Positions 1 to 10,100 of a stretch of DNA of 64,000 nucleotides are shown piece by piece (the first letter of the stretch is position 1; each line of letters starts with the position of its first letter). The position numbers and the translations under genes were made by a program. Where the stretch lies: contig NZ_FNAU01000003.1 in the NCBI RefSeq assembly GCF_900102025.1, positions 122,599 through 186,598 on the forward strand. Direction: 5' to 3'. Under the pieces are notes generated by a model that had not been told where the DNA came from, searched no databases, and worked only from the letters and a program-made list of their open reading frames with translations. This DNA comes from Actinobaculum suis (GTDB lineage Bacteria > Actinomycetota > Actinomycetes > Actinomycetales > Actinomycetaceae).

Positions 1-100
1 AACCGCGACTTTCCGGATTCGCACTCACACAGCGAAAACTGTGCCTGAGCGCTCACCGAGGCGGCACGCTGTATAGCCATATCCACAATACGTATATAGG

Positions 101-138
101 ACTGGGGCCCCGCACTTTCAGTTGTGCGGGGCCCCAGT
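101..138 (-). terminator. Stem-loop downstream of rplO (end of spc block)
   Basis: A perfect 15-bp inverted repeat (101-115 with 124-138) encloses an 8-nt loop. It lies about 140 bp past the rplO stop on the strand of transcription. No U-tract follows, so it would be a U-less terminator or a 3'-end stabilising hairpin. Its placement at the end of the long ribosomal run supports a terminator role. Positions 1-100 hold nothing I can assign; no secY start is visible there. Confidence 0.6.
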
Positions 139-230
139 GCCGTACCGAACTACGCGCGAACGTAATTCGGTGAGAAGTGCCTGAAGCACTTATCTATTGC
201 GCTGCTGTTGCTGTTTGTTCGGCTGCGTTG

Positions 231-310
231 CGTGTTACCGAACCGATTGTTCGGCCGCGCTTTGCGATACCGAACCGCTTATTCGGCCGCGTTGAGCGTT
301 ACCGAACCGC
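231..310. repeat. Tandem repeats (32-34 bp) overlapping the rplO 3' end
   Basis: Units begin near 231, 265 and 297, each with the pattern TACCGAACCG followed by TTCGGC. A partial unit precedes them near 212-230. The 297 and 265 units contain the last rplO codons and its stop; the others are non-coding copies. This looks like local tandem duplication of the gene's own tail. Confidence 0.7.
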
Positions 311-758
311 CAGCTGCTTCGATCTTCGACTTTGCCGATCCGGAGCAGGCATCTACGGTCACGTCTACCTTGACCGAGATTTCGCCTTCGCCGAGGACCT
401 TGACGAGTTCGTTCTTGCGAACCGCGCCCTTGGCTACGAGATCGGGAATCGTGACCGTGCCGCCCTCCGGGAAGAGTTCGGCGAGCAGCCCAACATTGAC
501 AACCTGGTATTCCTTGCGGAACGGGTTCTTGAAGCCACGCAGCTTGGGCAGGCGCATGTGCAGTGGCATCTGGCCACCTTCGAAGCCTGGCCGTACTGTA
601 TTACGCGCCTTCGTACCCTTCGTTCCCCGCCCAGCGGTCTTACCCTTGGAGGCCTCACCGCGGCCTACGCGGGTACGAGACTTGTTGGATCCGGGGGCCG
701 GACGCAGGTCGTGGATCTTGAGAATCTGGGGCTCTTCGGCCGGATTCTTTTCTGCCAT
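279..758 (-). CDS. rplO: 50S ribosomal protein L15
   Basis: L15 is a late-assembling large-subunit protein that binds 23S rRNA. The 159-residue product has the family layout: a basic Gly/Arg/Lys-rich N-terminal half ([17 protein letters not shown] near residues 32-48), the [15 protein letters not shown] block and a compact C-terminal fold with [13 protein letters not shown]. The ATG starts two bases after the rpmD stop, so the two are probably translationally coupled. It is the last gene of the spc block here. In most bacteria secY follows; here a repeat array and a stem-loop follow instead. Confidence 0.97.
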   Translation of the reverse strand: MAEKNPAEEPQILKIHDLRPAPGSNKSRTRVGRGEASKGKTAGRGTKGTKARNTVRPGFEGGQMPLHMRLPKLRGFKNPFRKEYQVVNVGLLAELFPEGGTVTIPDLVAKGAVRKNELVKVLGEGEISVKVDVTVDACSGSAKSKIEAAGGSVTLNAAE

Positions 759-760
759 CG

Positions 761-940
761 CTACGCCTCCTCTACTTCTACGAGATGCGCGACCACGCGA
801 AGAATACCGCGAATGATCGGGGTATCTTCATGTTCCACGCTCTGGCCGATCTTCCGCAGTCCGAGCGTGCGGAGGTTCTCCCGCTGCCGTTCGTTCTGCC
901 CAACCGTGCCCCTGACCTGAGTGATCTTTAGCTTTGCCAT
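761..940 (-). CDS. rpmD: 50S ribosomal protein L30
   Basis: This 59-residue protein begins [11 protein letters not shown] and continues with [22 protein letters not shown], the signature of bacterial L30, a small rRNA-binding protein of the large subunit. Its ATG overlaps the rpsE stop by one base (TAATG), and rplO starts two bases after its own stop, placing it firmly in the spc operon. Its length is normal for the family. Confidence 0.96.
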   Translation of the reverse strand: MAKLKITQVRGTVGQNERQRENLRTLGLRKIGQSVEHEDTPIIRGILRVVAHLVEVEEA

Positions 941-1647
941 TACGCACCCACTCCTGCTGCCGCGGCTTCGTTTTCAGCTTGCGCGGCCGCAGCTTCCTTT
1001 TCTGCGCGTTCGCGCGCATCAAATTCTGCTCGGGCACGGAGCATGCCTTCCGGAGCCACCCGTTCGAGCGGCAGGCCACGGCGGGCCGCCACTGCTTCGG
1101 GCTGTTCGAGTTGCTTCAGCGCGGCCACGGTGGCACGCACGATATTGATGGCGTTCGAAGATCCGAGGGACTTCGTGAGTACATCGTGGATGCCTGCCGC
1201 TTCCATTACCGCACGCACCGGACCGCCGGCGATTACACCGGTACCGGGAGCAGCCGGACGCAGCAGCACGATGCCCGCAGAATCTTCACCCTGCACGATG
1301 TGCGGGATGGAACGTCCCATGAGCGGTACGCGGAAGAAGTTCTTCTTCGCGTCTTCCGTGCCCTTGGAGATCGCCGCGGGTACTTCCTTCGCCTTGCCGT
1401 AGCCAACGCCCACCAGGCCGTTGCCATCGCCTACCACCACGAGGGCGGTGAAGGACATGCGGCGGCCACCCTTGACGGTCTTGGCCACACGGTTGATGGT
1501 GACAACGCGTTCTACGTACTGGCTTTCTTCGCGCCGGCCACGCCGTTCGCGCCGGCCGCCACGCTCGCCGCGACCGCGCTGGCCGCCGCGATTGTCTTGT
1601 TGATTCCGGCCTTCGGCGGCCGGGTTTTGCTGTTCATTCACAGACAT
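940..1647 (-). CDS. rpsE: 30S ribosomal protein S5 with RG-rich N-terminal extension
   Basis: S5 lies at the mRNA entry channel of the 30S subunit and contributes to decoding fidelity. The 235-residue product has a conserved body ([20 protein letters not shown], then [13 protein letters not shown] and the [13 protein letters not shown] loop) preceded by about 43 residues rich in Arg, Gly and Gln, and an Ala/Glu-rich C-terminal tail. The ATG at 1647 is preferred because an AGGAAAGG-type ribosome binding site precedes it and the residues upstream match no S5. The stop overlaps the rpmD start. Confidence 0.96.
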   Translation of the reverse strand: MSVNEQQNPAAEGRNQQDNRGGQRGRGERGGRRERRGRREESQYVERVVTINRVAKTVKGGRRMSFTALVVVGDGNGLVGVGYGKAKEVPAAISKGTEDAKKNFFRVPLMGRSIPHIVQGEDSAGIVLLRPAAPGTGVIAGGPVRAVMEAAGIHDVLTKSLGSSNAINIVRATVAALKQLEQPEAVAARRGLPLERVAPEGMLRARAEFDARERAEKEAAAAQAENEAAAAGVGA

Positions 1648-1669
1648 TTCCTCTGCCTTTCCTGAGCCG

Positions 1670-2041
1670 TTAGAATTCGAGTCCAGCGGCGCGGGCGCCA
1701 TCGGCGACCGCCGCCACGCGACCGTGATACTTGTTGCCGCCACGATCGAAGACGACCGTGGTGATGCCGGCTTCCTTGGCACGCTTGCCAACGAGTTCGC
1801 CGACTCGGCGCGCCTGTTCCGTCTTCGTGCCTTCCAGATCGCGCAATGCTTCTTCCAGGGTGGAAGCCGCGGCCAGCGTGTGGCCGACGGTATCGTCAAT
1901 CACCTGGGCTTGCATATTGCGATTGGAACGCGAGACCACCAGACGCGGCCGCTCTGGCGTGCCACTCACGCGCTTGCGAAGGCGGAAGTGACGGCGCGAG
2001 CGAGCTACAAACTTGCCCTTACCTTGTGGAGGAACAGCCAT
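1670..2041 (-). CDS. rplR: 50S ribosomal protein L18
   Basis: L18 binds 5S rRNA in the central protuberance. The 123 residues include the basic N-terminus ([18 protein letters not shown]), the [15 protein letters not shown] strand and the C-terminal [26 protein letters not shown] block typical of the family. The start overlaps the rplF stop by one base (TAATG), indicating coupled translation inside the spc operon. Confidence 0.97.
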   Translation of the reverse strand: MAVPPQGKGKFVARSRRHFRLRKRVSGTPERPRLVVSRSNRNMQAQVIDDTVGHTLAAASTLEEALRDLEGTKTEQARRVGELVGKRAKEAGITTVVFDRGGNKYHGRVAAVADGARAAGLEF

Positions 2042-2577
2042 TACTTACCAGCCTTTCCAGCCTTGCGGCGAATAACTTCGCCAGCGTACTTGATGCCCTT
2101 ACCCTTGTACGGTTCAGGGGCGCGGAGCTTCCGGATCTGCGCGGCTGTTTCTCCAACGAGCTGCTTATCAATTCCAGAAACCGTTACCTTGTTGTTACCC
2201 TCCACGGTAAAGGTGATGCCTTCCGGCGGGTTCACAACAACCGGGTGCGAGAAGCCGAGCGCAAATTCCAGGCCCTGGCCCTTCGCTGCCACGCGGTAAC
2301 CGGTACCAACGATTTCGAGCTTCTTCGCATAGCCTTCGGTAACGCCAACCACCATATTGTTGATGAGCGTGCGGCACAGTCCGTGCAGGGAACGCGCCTC
2401 GCGGCTTTCGTTCGGCCGTTCTACGGTAACGACGCCGTCTTCCACCTTCGCCGTAATCGGTTCGGGAAGTTCGTAGGCTAGTTCGCCCTTCGGGCCTTTC
2501 ACGGTGACCTTGCTTTCGGCCACGGTAATTTCTACACCGGCCGGAACGGTAATCGGGAGTCTTCCAATACGCGACAT
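2041..2577 (-). CDS. rplF: 50S ribosomal protein L6
   Basis: L6 sits near the factor-binding site of the large subunit. The 178-residue product begins [17 protein letters not shown] and shows both duplicated L6 domains, ending with the conserved [26 protein letters not shown] segment. Length and order (rpsH-rplF-rplR) are standard for the spc operon. Confidence 0.98.
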   Translation of the reverse strand: MSRIGRLPITVPAGVEITVAESKVTVKGPKGELAYELPEPITAKVEDGVVTVERPNESREARSLHGLCRTLINNMVVGVTEGYAKKLEIVGTGYRVAAKGQGLEFALGFSHPVVVNPPEGITFTVEGNNKVTVSGIDKQLVGETAAQIRKLRAPEPYKGKGIKYAGEVIRRKAGKAGK

Positions 2578-2592
2578 GTATCTTTTCCTCCC

Positions 2593-2991
2593 TTACCACA
2601 CGTAGGCGAGGACTTCGCCGCCCACGCCCTGGTCTTTGGCCTCGCGGTCTGTGAGCAGACCGGAAGAAGTGGAGAGGATTGCTACGCCCAGGCCATCAAG
2701 AACCCGCGGAAGGTTCGTGGACTTGGCGTAAACGCGCAGGCCCGGCTTGGAGACGCGGCGCAGCCCAGCCAGGGCACGTTCGCGGTTGGAGCCGTACTTG
2801 AGCGTGAGGGTCAGGTTCTTTCCAACCTCGGCATCCTCGACTTTATAGTCGGCGATGTAGCCTTCGCGCTTCAAGATTTCCGCGATGCGGGACTTAATCT
2901 TGGAGTAAGGCATGCTCACCGACTCATGGAACGCCGAATTGGCGTTACGCAGACGTGTCAGCATGTCTGCGATGGGGTCAGTCATTGTCAT
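2593..2991 (-). CDS. rpsH: 30S ribosomal protein S8
   Basis: S8 binds the central domain of 16S rRNA and in enterobacteria also represses the spc operon. The 132-residue protein starts [18 protein letters not shown] and ends with the C-terminal block [24 protein letters not shown], which includes the S-TDREA rRNA-contact motif. It lies between rpsZ and rplF. No spc-type S8-binding leader was recognised near rplE. Confidence 0.97.
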   Translation of the reverse strand: MTMTDPIADMLTRLRNANSAFHESVSMPYSKIKSRIAEILKREGYIADYKVEDAEVGKNLTLTLKYGSNRERALAGLRRVSKPGLRVYAKSTNLPRVLDGLGVAILSTSSGLLTDREAKDQGVGGEVLAYVW

Positions 2992-3049
2992 TTCTGGGCT
3001 TTTGCCCTTCCTCGTCGCGGTTTCCCTACCGGACCTGCGACGTAGTTTC

Positions 3050-3235
3050 TTACCAGCTGGACTTCTTTACACCGGGGAGTTCGCCGCGTAGCGCGAGCTC
3101 ACGGAGGCAAATTCGGCACAGGCCGAACTTGCGGTAAACGGAGCGCGGACGCCCGCAGCGGTTGCACCGCGTGTAGCCGCGAACCTTGAACTTTGGCTTA
3201 CGAGCCGCTTTGTTCTTCAGTGCTGTTTTCGCCAT
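3050..3235 (-). CDS. rpsZ: 30S ribosomal protein S14, zinc-binding (type Z)
   Basis: The 61-residue S14 carries two CXXC pairs (Cys24/27 and Cys40/43), which define the short zinc-binding form. Zinc-free S14 paralogues are about 100 residues and lack these cysteines. The protein assembles in the head of the 30S subunit. It starts seven bases after the rplE stop. Actinobacteria often keep a second, zinc-independent copy elsewhere; none is in this window. Confidence 0.96.
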   Translation of the reverse strand: MAKTALKNKAARKPKFKVRGYTRCNRCGRPRSVYRKFGLCRICLRELALRGELPGVKKSSW

Positions 3236-3241
3236 GTTTTC

Positions 3242-3787
3242 TTACGCCTCCTTGAAGGGGAAGCCGAGGTGGCGGAGAACGGCACGCCCTTCGTCATTCG
3301 TCTGCGCGGTGGTCACGATGGTGATATCCATACCACGCACCCGATCGATCTTGTCTTGGTCGATCTCGCGGAAGACGGTCTGGTCGGTCAGGCCAAAGGT
3401 GTAATTACCACGGCCGTCGAACTGACGCGGCGAAAGGCCACGGAAATCGCGAATACGCGGGAGCGCCGTCGAAATCAAACGGTCCAGGAACTCCCACATG
3501 CGATCCCCACGCAGGGTCACATGGCAACCAATCGGCTGCCCTTCACGGAGCTTGAACTGCGCAATCGACTTGCGAGCCCGCGTCACCTGCGGCTTTTGCC
3601 CGGTGATAGCGGCCATATCCGCAACCGCGCCGTCCATGACCTTGTGGTCGTGCGCGGCATCGCCAACGCCCATATTGACCACGATCTTCTGCAGCTTCGG
3701 GATCTGATTTACGTTCTGGTACTTGAATTCCTTTTGGAGTTCAGGCACAACCTGCTCGAGGTATTGGGTCTTGAGCCGAGGGGTCAC
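3242..3787 (-). CDS. rplE: 50S ribosomal protein L5
   Basis: L5 binds 5S rRNA and forms bridge B1b with the 30S head. The 181 residues contain the conserved [15 protein letters not shown] and [18 protein letters not shown] blocks and the C-terminal [24 protein letters not shown] region. Its start overlaps the end of rplX by four bases (ATGA), so the two are coupled. Confidence 0.98.
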   Translation of the reverse strand: MTPRLKTQYLEQVVPELQKEFKYQNVNQIPKLQKIVVNMGVGDAAHDHKVMDGAVADMAAITGQKPQVTRARKSIAQFKLREGQPIGCHVTLRGDRMWEFLDRLISTALPRIRDFRGLSPRQFDGRGNYTFGLTDQTVFREIDQDKIDRVRGMDITIVTTAQTNDEGRAVLRHLGFPFKEA

Positions 3788-4128
3788 AGCTCGATCTCCT
3801 TCCCGCCACGCCGGCCGATGCGTTCGCGCACAATCTTCTTCCGGCCGTCACGTTCCACTTCCACCTCGCGGTAGCCCACGCGAACGGGCTTGCCGTCCGG
3901 AGCCACCAGCATCACGTTGGAAATGTGGATCGGGGCTTCGATGGTTTCGATGCCGCCCGAAGCGGTCTGCGAGCCGGGAGCTCCGGCCCGGCGGTGGCGC
4001 TTGACGCGCTGCACGCCTTCTACGATCACGCGGTCCTTCTTCGGGTCTACCTTGAGCACACGGCCCTGCTTACCCTTATCGCGCCCGGCGATGACCTGCA
4101 CAAGATCGTCCTTCTTGATCTTTGCCAA
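3784..4128 (-). CDS. rplX: 50S ribosomal protein L24
   Basis: L24 initiates large-subunit assembly by binding the 5' region of 23S rRNA. The 114-residue sequence begins [20 protein letters not shown], a KOW motif, followed by [19 protein letters not shown] and a long C-terminal tail normal in actinobacteria. It abuts rplN with no gap and overlaps rplE. Confidence 0.97.
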   Translation of the reverse strand: MAKIKKDDLVQVIAGRDKGKQGRVLKVDPKKDRVIVEGVQRVKRHRRAGAPGSQTASGGIETIEAPIHISNVMLVAPDGKPVRVGYREVEVERDGRKKIVRERIGRRGGKEIEL

Positions 4129-4497
4129 CTAAATCACCTCCGGCGCGAGCGAAACGATACGCATGAACTTCTTATCACGCAGCTCACGCCCGACCGGCCC
4201 GAAGATACGGGTGCCGCGCGGGGTGCCATCGTCCTTAATCAGGACGGCTGCGTTTTCGTCGAACTTGATGTAGGAACCGTCAACGCGACGGGTTTCCTTC
4301 TTTGCACGGACGAGCACCGCCTTGACGACGTCGCCCTTCTTCACATTGCCGCCCGGAATAGCATCCTTGACGGTGGCGACAAAGGTATCGCCTATCCCGG
4401 CGTAGCGCCGGCCAGAGCCGCCGAGCACGCGGATGCAAAGCAGTTCCCTTGCTCCGGTGTTATCGGCGACGGTTAGCCGCGTCTCCTGCTGGATCAT
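4129..4497 (-). CDS. rplN: 50S ribosomal protein L14
   Basis: L14 contacts 16S rRNA in bridges B5 and B8. The 122-residue protein begins [37 protein letters not shown], nearly invariant in bacteria, and ends with [11 protein letters not shown] 109-bp gap separates it from rpsQ upstream; I see no gene or clear promoter in that gap. Confidence 0.98.
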   Translation of the reverse strand: MIQQETRLTVADNTGARELLCIRVLGGSGRRYAGIGDTFVATVKDAIPGGNVKKGDVVKAVLVRAKKETRRVDGSYIKFDENAAVLIKDDGTPRGTRIFGPVGRELRDKKFMRIVSLAPEVI

Positions 4498-4606
4498 TTA
4501 TCTTCTCCTGTTGTCGTGCTGGTTCTCAATACTGAGCCTTGCCGAACTGAATGCCGGTTGGTTCTTCGGAACTATCCGAGCCTTACCGGACTTGGTGCTC
4601 TGGGCG

Positions 4607-4873
4607 CTACTTCGCCTTTTCGATTACCTCGACCACGCGGAAGTGCTTGGTCTTGGAAAGCGGGCGAGTTTCCATGATGGACACGAGATCGCCTTCGCGT
4701 ACCTCATTGGTTTCATCATGCGCCTTGACACGCTTGGTACGGGTAATAATTTTACCGTATAGCGGGTGCTTGACCCGGCTTTCGACCTCGATGACAACGG
4801 TCTTATCCATCTTGTCCGAGACGACGTAGCCGCGAAGCACCTTCCGGTGATTACGTTCCTGTGTTTCGCTCAT
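4607..4873 (-). CDS. rpsQ: 30S ribosomal protein S17
   Basis: S17 is an early-binding OB-fold protein of the 30S subunit. From the ATG at 4873 the product is 88 residues, with [21 protein letters not shown] and the C-terminal [18 protein letters not shown] block. A GTG four codons upstream overlaps the rpmC stop, but the GAGG ribosome binding site is spaced for the ATG. Confidence 0.95.
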   Translation of the reverse strand: MSETQERNHRKVLRGYVVSDKMDKTVVIEVESRVKHPLYGKIITRTKRVKAHDETNEVREGDLVSIMETRPLSKTKHFRVVEVIEKAK

Positions 4874-4881
4874 CTTTTGCC

Positions 4882-5112
4882 TCACTCTTCGGAATCAGGA
4901 GCGGTACGAATGCCGAGCTCCCGTTCGCGCTTAATGGTGTAAATCCGAGCGATTTCGCGACGGACTTGCTTGAGACGACCTTGATCTTCGAGGCGGTGCG
5001 TGACCGCGGAGAAACGAAGGTTGAAGGCCTCACGCTTGGATTCGCGGAGCTTTTCCAGCAGCTCGGCGTCGGTCATCCCGTCGAGCTCTTCGGTGGAAAT
5101 TCCCTTAGCCAT
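4882..5112 (-). CDS. rpmC: 50S ribosomal protein L29
   Basis: L29 is a two-helix protein at the peptide exit tunnel near the SRP and trigger-factor docking site. The 76 residues include the [27 protein letters not shown] helix pair and [19 protein letters not shown]. Its ATG overlaps the rplP stop by one base, and rpsQ follows directly. Confidence 0.97.
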   Translation of the reverse strand: MAKGISTEELDGMTDAELLEKLRESKREAFNLRFSAVTHRLEDQGRLKQVRREIARIYTIKRERELGIRTAPDSEE

Positions 5113-5528
5113 TACTCAACCTCCTCCCGGCTGATGAACCGGGTCTTAATCGGGAGCTTGTGCTGGGCGCGGTTCAGGGCCTCGCGGGCCAGCTTTTCAT
5201 CCACTCCAGCGATTTCAAACATCACGCGGCCTGGCTTTACATTCGCAATCCAGGTTTCCACCGGGCCCTTACCGGAACCCATACGGACTCCCAGCGCCTT
5301 CTTCGTAAGCGGGCGATCCGGGAAGATGTTGATCCACAGTTTGCCGCCACGCTTGACGTGACGGGTGGCAGCCACACGGGCCGCTTCAATCTGCCGATTG
5401 GTGATGTAGGCGGGCTCCAGGGCCATGATGCCGTATTCACCGAATGCCAGTTCGGTACCGCCCTTGGCCATGCCGTGACGGTCCGGGCGATGCTGCTTGC
5501 GCCACTTTGTGCGACGAGGAATCAGCAT
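5112..5528 (-). CDS. rplP: 50S ribosomal protein L16
   Basis: L16 organises the A-site region of the large subunit. The 138-residue product starts [19 protein letters not shown] and contains [25 protein letters not shown], the [19 protein letters not shown] block and [24 protein letters not shown], all hallmarks of the family. It lies three bases after the rpsC stop. Confidence 0.98.
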   Translation of the reverse strand: MLIPRRTKWRKQHRPDRHGMAKGGTELAFGEYGIMALEPAYITNRQIEAARVAATRHVKRGGKLWINIFPDRPLTKKALGVRMGSGKGPVETWIANVKPGRVMFEIAGVDEKLAREALNRAQHKLPIKTRFISREEVE

Positions 5529-5531
5529 GGT

Positions 5532-6386
5532 TTATGCCTCCGATCCAGTGTTCGGCTTGGCGGCGCCAGCGCCCTGAGCCGAAGCAGTAGCTTCTGCGGC
5601 TTCTGGCTGCGCTTGCTGCGCCTGCGGCGCCTGCTGCTGGCGGCGTGCGCCACCGCGCCCGCGGCCACCACCGCGCCGTTCTCCGCGCCCGCGGCCGCCC
5701 CGGCCGCGTCCCCGCGGAGCTTCTGCCAGGCTGCGGTAGTACTCGGCGTCGGTAATATCGCCGCGGTACACCCACACCTTCACGCCAATTCGGCCGAAGG
5801 TGGTGCGAGCTTCGTAGAAGCCGTAATCAATGTTTGCGCGAAGGGTGTGCAGCGGCACACGGCCTTCCCGATAGAATTCCGAACGCGACATTTCGGCGCC
5901 ACCCAAACGGCCCGAAACCTGCACGCGGATGCCCTTCACACCGGCGCGCTCCGCGGACTGAATAGCCCGGCGCATGGCGCGGCGGAAGGAGACGCGCGAG
6001 GCAAGCTGTTCAGCTACGCCCTGCGCTACCAGCTGCGCATCGGCTTCGGCATTCTTGACTTCCAGAATGTTGAGCTGGATTGCCTTGCCGGTGAGCTTTT
6101 CCAGATCGGCACGCAGCCGGTCTGCTTCTGCCCCGCGCCGTCCAATGACGATGCCCGGACGAGCGGTGTGGATGTCTACCACTACCCGCTCCGCGCGGCG
6201 TTCGATATTGACCCGCGAAATACCGGCGCGTTCCAGCGTCTTGGTAATCATTTCGCGAATCTTGACGTCTTCGATCACATAGTCGGCGTAACGCTGACCC
6301 TTCTTGGTCGAATCAGCGAACCACTTCGAGCGGTGATCGGTGGTAATGCCGAGACGGAACCCGATTGGGTTAACCTTCTGTCCCAC
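5532..6386 (-). CDS. rpsC: 30S ribosomal protein S3 with RG-rich C-terminal tail
   Basis: S3 binds the 16S head and, with S4 and S5, lines the mRNA entry tunnel. The 284-residue product begins [14 protein letters not shown], has a KH domain ([15 protein letters not shown] near residue 77) and the conserved C-terminal domain to about residue 225. It then adds roughly 58 residues: an Arg/Gly cluster ([20 protein letters not shown]) followed by a Gln/Ala-rich end. E. coli S3 is about 230 residues, so the tail is an extension. The start overlaps the rplV stop by one base. Confidence 0.97.
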   Translation of the reverse strand: MGQKVNPIGFRLGITTDHRSKWFADSTKKGQRYADYVIEDVKIREMITKTLERAGISRVNIERRAERVVVDIHTARPGIVIGRRGAEADRLRADLEKLTGKAIQLNILEVKNAEADAQLVAQGVAEQLASRVSFRRAMRRAIQSAERAGVKGIRVQVSGRLGGAEMSRSEFYREGRVPLHTLRANIDYGFYEARTTFGRIGVKVWVYRGDITDAEYYRSLAEAPRGRGRGGRGRGERRGGGRGRGGARRQQQAPQAQQAQPEAAEATASAQGAGAAKPNTGSEA

Positions 6387-6778
6387 TAGCGGGCCCTCCT
6401 CTGCTGCCTAGTCGTTTTCTTTGCCTTCGGTTTATCGTCTGAAACGACAACCGTAATGTGGCTCGTGCGCTTCAGGATGCGGTTGGCGCGGCCTTGGGCA
6501 CGCGGCCGGATACGCTTCATGGTCGGACCTTCGTCGGCGTAAGCCTCGGTGACGTACAGGTCTTCTTCATCAAAGCGCTCCCCTGCTTCATCAGCGTGGT
6601 AACGAGCGTTAGCGATGGCGGATTCCAATACCTTGCGGATCTGGACGGCCGCCCGCTGGGGTGCGAACTGCAGCGTATCGAGCGCATCAACGGCACGCTG
6701 GCCGCGGATAATATCCACGACGCGGCGAGCCTTCATCGGCGTGACGCGCACGAACCGCGCTTGCGCGTGTGCTTTCAT
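6386..6778 (-). CDS. rplV: 50S ribosomal protein L22
   Basis: L22 extends a beta-hairpin into the peptide exit tunnel, where macrolides bind. The 130 residues contain [21 protein letters not shown] and the tip region [20 protein letters not shown], which looks like the usual macrolide-sensitive sequence. A short basic tail ends the protein. It sits between rpsS and rpsC and overlaps the latter by one base. Confidence 0.97.
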   Translation of the reverse strand: MKAHAQARFVRVTPMKARRVVDIIRGQRAVDALDTLQFAPQRAAVQIRKVLESAIANARYHADEAGERFDEEDLYVTEAYADEGPTMKRIRPRAQGRANRILKRTSHITVVVSDDKPKAKKTTRQQRRAR

Positions 6779-6806
6779 TTGTCTGCCTTACTCTCCTGGG
6801 AGCGCC

Positions 6807-7088
6807 TTAGCGGCGCCGCCCTTTCCGGTCGTCTTTCTCGTGTCCGCGGAACGTGCGCGTGGGAGCGAACTCCCCGAGCTTGTGCCCCACCATTGCTTCG
6901 GTGATGAACACCGGCACGTGCTTGCGTCCGTCGTGTACCGCGAAGGTGTGACCCAGGAAATCCGGGGTGATCACAGAGCGACGCGACCACGTCTTGATGA
7001 CGTTACGTGTGTTGTTCTTGTTCTGTTCGTCGACCTTCTTCATGAGGTGGTCGTCAACGAACGGACCTTTCTTCAAACTACGCGGCAT
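6807..7088 (-). CDS. rpsS: 30S ribosomal protein S19
   Basis: S19 forms a heterodimer with S13 in the 30S head near the A and P sites. The 93-residue sequence begins [19 protein letters not shown] and includes [30 protein letters not shown] and [13 protein letters not shown], the family signature. It follows rplB by 14 bases. Confidence 0.98.
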   Translation of the reverse strand: MPRSLKKGPFVDDHLMKKVDEQNKNNTRNVIKTWSRRSVITPDFLGHTFAVHDGRKHVPVFITEAMVGHKLGEFAPTRTFRGHEKDDRKGRRR

Positions 7089-7102
7089 AAGCGATTACCT
7101 CC

Positions 7103-7939
7103 CTAGTGCTTCTTGCCGGTCTTGCGACGGCGCACAATGAGCTTGTCGCTGGCCTTCTTCGGACGGCGCGTGCGGCCTTCCTTCTTACCCCAGGGGCTGA
7201 CCGGATGGCGGCCACCTGAAGTCTTACCTTCACCACCACCGTGCGGGTGATCAATCGGGTTCATGGCCACACCACGGACGGACGGGCGAATGCCCTTCCA
7301 CCGCATACGGCCGGCCTTACCCCAACTGATGTTAATGTGTTCGGCATTGCCAACTTCGCCTACCGTGGCGCGGCAACGCACATCCACATTGCGGATTTCG
7401 CCGGAAGGCATGCGCAACTGCGCGTAGCGGCCTTCGCGGGCTACCAGCTGCACCGAGGCCCCGGCCGAACGCGCGATCTTCGCGCCGCCGAGCGGTTGCA
7501 GTTCCACATTGTGAACGGTGGTACCGAGCGGAATGTTACGCAGCGGCAGGTTATTGCCAACCTTGATATCCGCATCCGGGCCGTTTTCTACCACGTCGCC
7601 TTGCGAAATGCCCTTCGGCGCCAAAATGTAACGCTTGGCGCCGTCTACGTAGTGCAGAAGAGCAATGCGGGCAGTGCGGTTCGGATCGTATTCGATGTGC
7701 GCTACCTTTGCTGGTACGCCATCCTTATCCCAGCGCCGGAAATCAATAATCCGGTACTGCCGCTTATGCCCACCACCACGATGCCGGGTGGCAATGCGGC
7801 CGCGGTTATCCCGGCCGCCAGTCTTCTTGAGCGGACGAACGAGCGACTTTTCCGGGGTCGATCTGGTGATCTCGGCGAAGTCGGCAACGCTCGCACCGCG
7901 ACGACCCGGGGTCGTCGGCTTGTACTTACGAATTCCCAT
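7103..7939 (-). CDS. rplB: 50S ribosomal protein L2
   Basis: L2 is required for subunit association and lies close to the peptidyl-transferase centre. The 278-residue product contains [22 protein letters not shown] near the N-terminus and the essential loop [14 protein letters not shown] near residue 225, with the conserved histidine. Length and order (rplW-rplB-rpsS) are standard for the S10 operon. Confidence 0.98.
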   Translation of the reverse strand: MGIRKYKPTTPGRRGASVADFAEITRSTPEKSLVRPLKKTGGRDNRGRIATRHRGGGHKRQYRIIDFRRWDKDGVPAKVAHIEYDPNRTARIALLHYVDGAKRYILAPKGISQGDVVENGPDADIKVGNNLPLRNIPLGTTVHNVELQPLGGAKIARSAGASVQLVAREGRYAQLRMPSGEIRNVDVRCRATVGEVGNAEHINISWGKAGRMRWKGIRPSVRGVAMNPIDHPHGGGEGKTSGGRHPVSPWGKKEGRTRRPKKASDKLIVRRRKTGKKH

Positions 7940-7970
7940 GAGTTCTATTCCTCAGCTTCTCGGGCTCGCC

Positions 7971-8276
7971 CTACAGGACGTCGCCGTAGATATCGATCGT
8001 GCCTTCCCGCAGGGTAACGATCGCGCGCTTCGTATCCTTCTTCCGGGCAATGCCGGTACGCGTGCGCCGCGTCTTCCCCTTCCGGTTTTGTGTATTAACG
8101 GAAGCCACCTTGACGTCGAAAATCTTCTCGATCGCCCACTTGATCTCCGGCTTGTTAGCGCGCGGATCAACAAAGAAGGTGTACTGGCCAATTTCTTCGG
8201 CAATTGCCGTTTTCTCGGTTACCAGCGGGGCGAGGATAATATCGTGCGGATCCCGGTTCCAGAACTTATCGCTCAT
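7971..8276 (-). CDS. rplW: 50S ribosomal protein L23
   Basis: L23 is the exit-tunnel protein that docks trigger factor and SRP. The 101 residues contain [42 protein letters not shown], followed by the basic loop [25 protein letters not shown]. Its start overlaps the rplD stop by one base. Confidence 0.97.
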   Translation of the reverse strand: MSDKFWNRDPHDIILAPLVTEKTAIAEEIGQYTFFVDPRANKPEIKWAIEKIFDVKVASVNTQNRKGKTRRTRTGIARKKDTKRAIVTLREGTIDIYGDVL

Positions 8277-8920
8277 TACTTCTCACCCTTCGTATGCGTT
8301 TCCACAAATTTGTTGAGCGCGCTTTCGGTGAATACCACGTGATCGGCTACCAGTACGTCGTAGCTATTGAGCTGATCGACGTAAATCGGGTGCACTTCGG
8401 GGAGATTACGCACGGAACGTACCGCGGTATCTTCGCCGCGTTCCGTTACCACGAGCGAACGGCGTCCCTCGGTGAAGGAGTGGAGCAAGTTCTTTGCGCT
8501 CTTCGTGGACGGAACATCATCTTCGGTGAAGGCGGTAACCGCGTGAATGCGGCTGGCCCGAGCCCGGTCCGAAAGCGACTGCAAAAGCGCAGCGGCAATC
8601 ATCTTCTTGGGCGTGCGCTGCGCGTAAGAGCGCGGCTGCGGGCCGTGTACGGTGCCACCACCGGTGAACTGCGGAGCGCGGATCGAGCCCTGACGTGCCC
8701 GGCCGGTACCCTTCTGCCGGAACGGCTTACGGCCACCGCCGCGAACTTCCCCGCGAGTCTTGGTCTTGTGTGTGCCCGCCCGGGCCGCCGCGAGCTGCGC
8801 GTTAACGACCTGGTGGAGCAACGGAATATTTACTTCGACGTCGAACAGGGCCTCCGGAAGAACCGCGCTACCGGCGGTCTTCCCCGAAGCATCGAGGACG
8901 TCAATCTGGAAGTCTGCCAT
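8276..8920 (-). CDS. rplD: 50S ribosomal protein L4
   Basis: L4 lines the exit tunnel; in E. coli it also represses the S10 operon. The 214-residue product has the tunnel loop region ([19 protein letters not shown] and [15 protein letters not shown]) and the conserved C-terminal globular domain. It lies three bases after rplC. Whether it regulates this operon is unknown; the S10 leader here does contain hairpins. Confidence 0.97.
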   Translation of the reverse strand: MADFQIDVLDASGKTAGSAVLPEALFDVEVNIPLLHQVVNAQLAAARAGTHKTKTRGEVRGGGRKPFRQKGTGRARQGSIRAPQFTGGGTVHGPQPRSYAQRTPKKMIAAALLQSLSDRARASRIHAVTAFTEDDVPSTKSAKNLLHSFTEGRRSLVVTERGEDTAVRSVRNLPEVHPIYVDQLNSYDVLVADHVVFTESALNKFVETHTKGEK

Positions 8921-8923
8921 CGC

Positions 8924-9589
8924 TTAGTTTCCCTTCACGGACGTGCGAACCACGACCGAGCCACCCTTGTTACCAGGGATGGCACCGACGACGAGGAGGA
9001 GTCCCTTCTCAGCATCGACGGCGTGGATGGACAGGTTCTGGACCGTCACGCGGCTCTTCCCGCTCCGGCCAGCCATGCGCGTGCCACGGAAAACACGAGA
9101 AGGTGTGGCGCACGCGCCGATGGAGCCGGGCTTGCGGTGGATACGGTGGGCACCGTGCGAAGCCGGACCACCGCCGAAGCCGTGGCGCTTCATTACCCCG
9201 GTGAAGCCCTTACCCTTGGAGGTGCCGATTACATCAACCTTCTGGCCCGCTTCGAAAACATCGGCCGTCAGTTCCTGGCCGAGCGTGTATTCGGAAGCGT
9301 CCGAGGTGCGGATTTCTGCGAGCTTCTTGCGCGGCGTCACGCCGGCCTTCGCGAAATGCCCAGCCATCGGCTTCTTTACGTTCTTCTTCTGTTCATCACC
9401 CGAAGCGAGCTGCACGGCGGAATAGCCGTCAACTTCGGGGGTGCGCACCTGGGTAACGACGTTCGTTCCAACGCGCACAACGGTGATCGGGACTACACGC
9501 CCCTGTTCATCCCATGTCTGGGTCATACCCAGCTTTGTGCCGAGCAGAGCCTTGACGGGCTTGCTGGCAGTAGCCTGCTTGGAGTTCAT
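8924..9589 (-). CDS. rplC: 50S ribosomal protein L3
   Basis: L3 initiates 23S rRNA folding and its finger reaches the peptidyl-transferase centre. The 221 residues include [20 protein letters not shown] at the N-terminus and the finger [20 protein letters not shown] near residue 125, with [20 protein letters not shown] after it. It starts 12 bases after the rpsJ stop. Confidence 0.98.
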   Translation of the reverse strand: MNSKQATASKPVKALLGTKLGMTQTWDEQGRVVPITVVRVGTNVVTQVRTPEVDGYSAVQLASGDEQKKNVKKPMAGHFAKAGVTPRKKLAEIRTSDASEYTLGQELTADVFEAGQKVDVIGTSKGKGFTGVMKRHGFGGGPASHGAHRIHRKPGSIGACATPSRVFRGTRMAGRSGKSRVTVQNLSIHAVDAEKGLLLVVGAIPGNKGGSVVVRTSVKGN

Positions 9590-9601
9590 TGCCTACTTAC
9601 C

Positions 9602-9910
9602 TCAGAGCTTGATTTCCACGTTGACGTCCGCCGGAAGATCGAGACGGCGGAGGCTGTCGATCGTCTTCAGAGTCGGATCAACGATGTCGATGAGGCGCTT
9701 ATGAGTGCGCATCTCGAACTGCTCGCGCGAGTCCTTATACATGTGCGGCGAGCGGACGACGACGAACACGTTCTTTTCCGTCGGGAGCGGCACCGGGCCG
9801 ACTACTTTCGCGCCGGTACGCGTGACCTCGTCGACGAGCTTTTTGGCTGCGCTGTCAATGACCTCGTGGTCATAGGCCTTCAGCCGGATGCGGATCTTCT
9901 GTCCCGCCAT
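9602..9910 (-). CDS. rpsJ: 30S ribosomal protein S10
   Basis: S10 functions in the 30S head and, as NusE, in transcription antitermination. From the ATG at 9910 the product is 102 residues ([19 protein letters not shown], later [22 protein letters not shown]). In-frame sequence upstream does not resemble S10, and GAGAGGT precedes this ATG, so longer starts were discarded. It is the first gene of the S10 operon and is preceded by a roughly 190-nt leader with two hairpins. Confidence 0.96.
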   Translation of the reverse strand: MAGQKIRIRLKAYDHEVIDSAAKKLVDEVTRTGAKVVGPVPLPTEKNVFVVVRSPHMYKDSREQFEMRTHKRLIDIVDPTLKTIDSLRRLDLPADVNVEIKL

Positions 9911-10032
9911 GGCGCGTCTACCTCTCTTCTGCGTTGGTGCCCCGGTACCCGCACTCGGGCGTGTCGCGCCAACGAGAACGAGAGCGCTCAATCCACCCTA
10001 TGTGAGGTTACAAGGAACCAGTTTTCATTCAC

Positions 10033-10086
10033 ATCGGCGCGAGGCCGATAAGCCAGCTTCGTAAACGCGGTGCTAACACCGCGTTT
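10033..10086 (-). promoter_or_regulatory. S10 operon leader with two hairpins
   Basis: Reading the minus strand from the predicted start near 10094, the leader first meets a perfect 10-bp stem with a 4-nt loop (10063-10072 with 10077-10086). A 6-bp stem follows (10033-10038 with 10044-10049). Neither has a U-tract, so they look like leader structure, not terminators. About 120 nt of unstructured leader then precedes rpsJ. A role in autoregulation by L4, as in E. coli, is only an inference. Confidence 0.5.
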
Positions 10087-10100
10087 CGAGCAACTTGTAT

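Noticed and set aside
828..1079. 83-codon minus-strand frame at the rpsE-rpmD junction
   Set aside because: It is the wrong frame through L30 and S5, which are both well supported.
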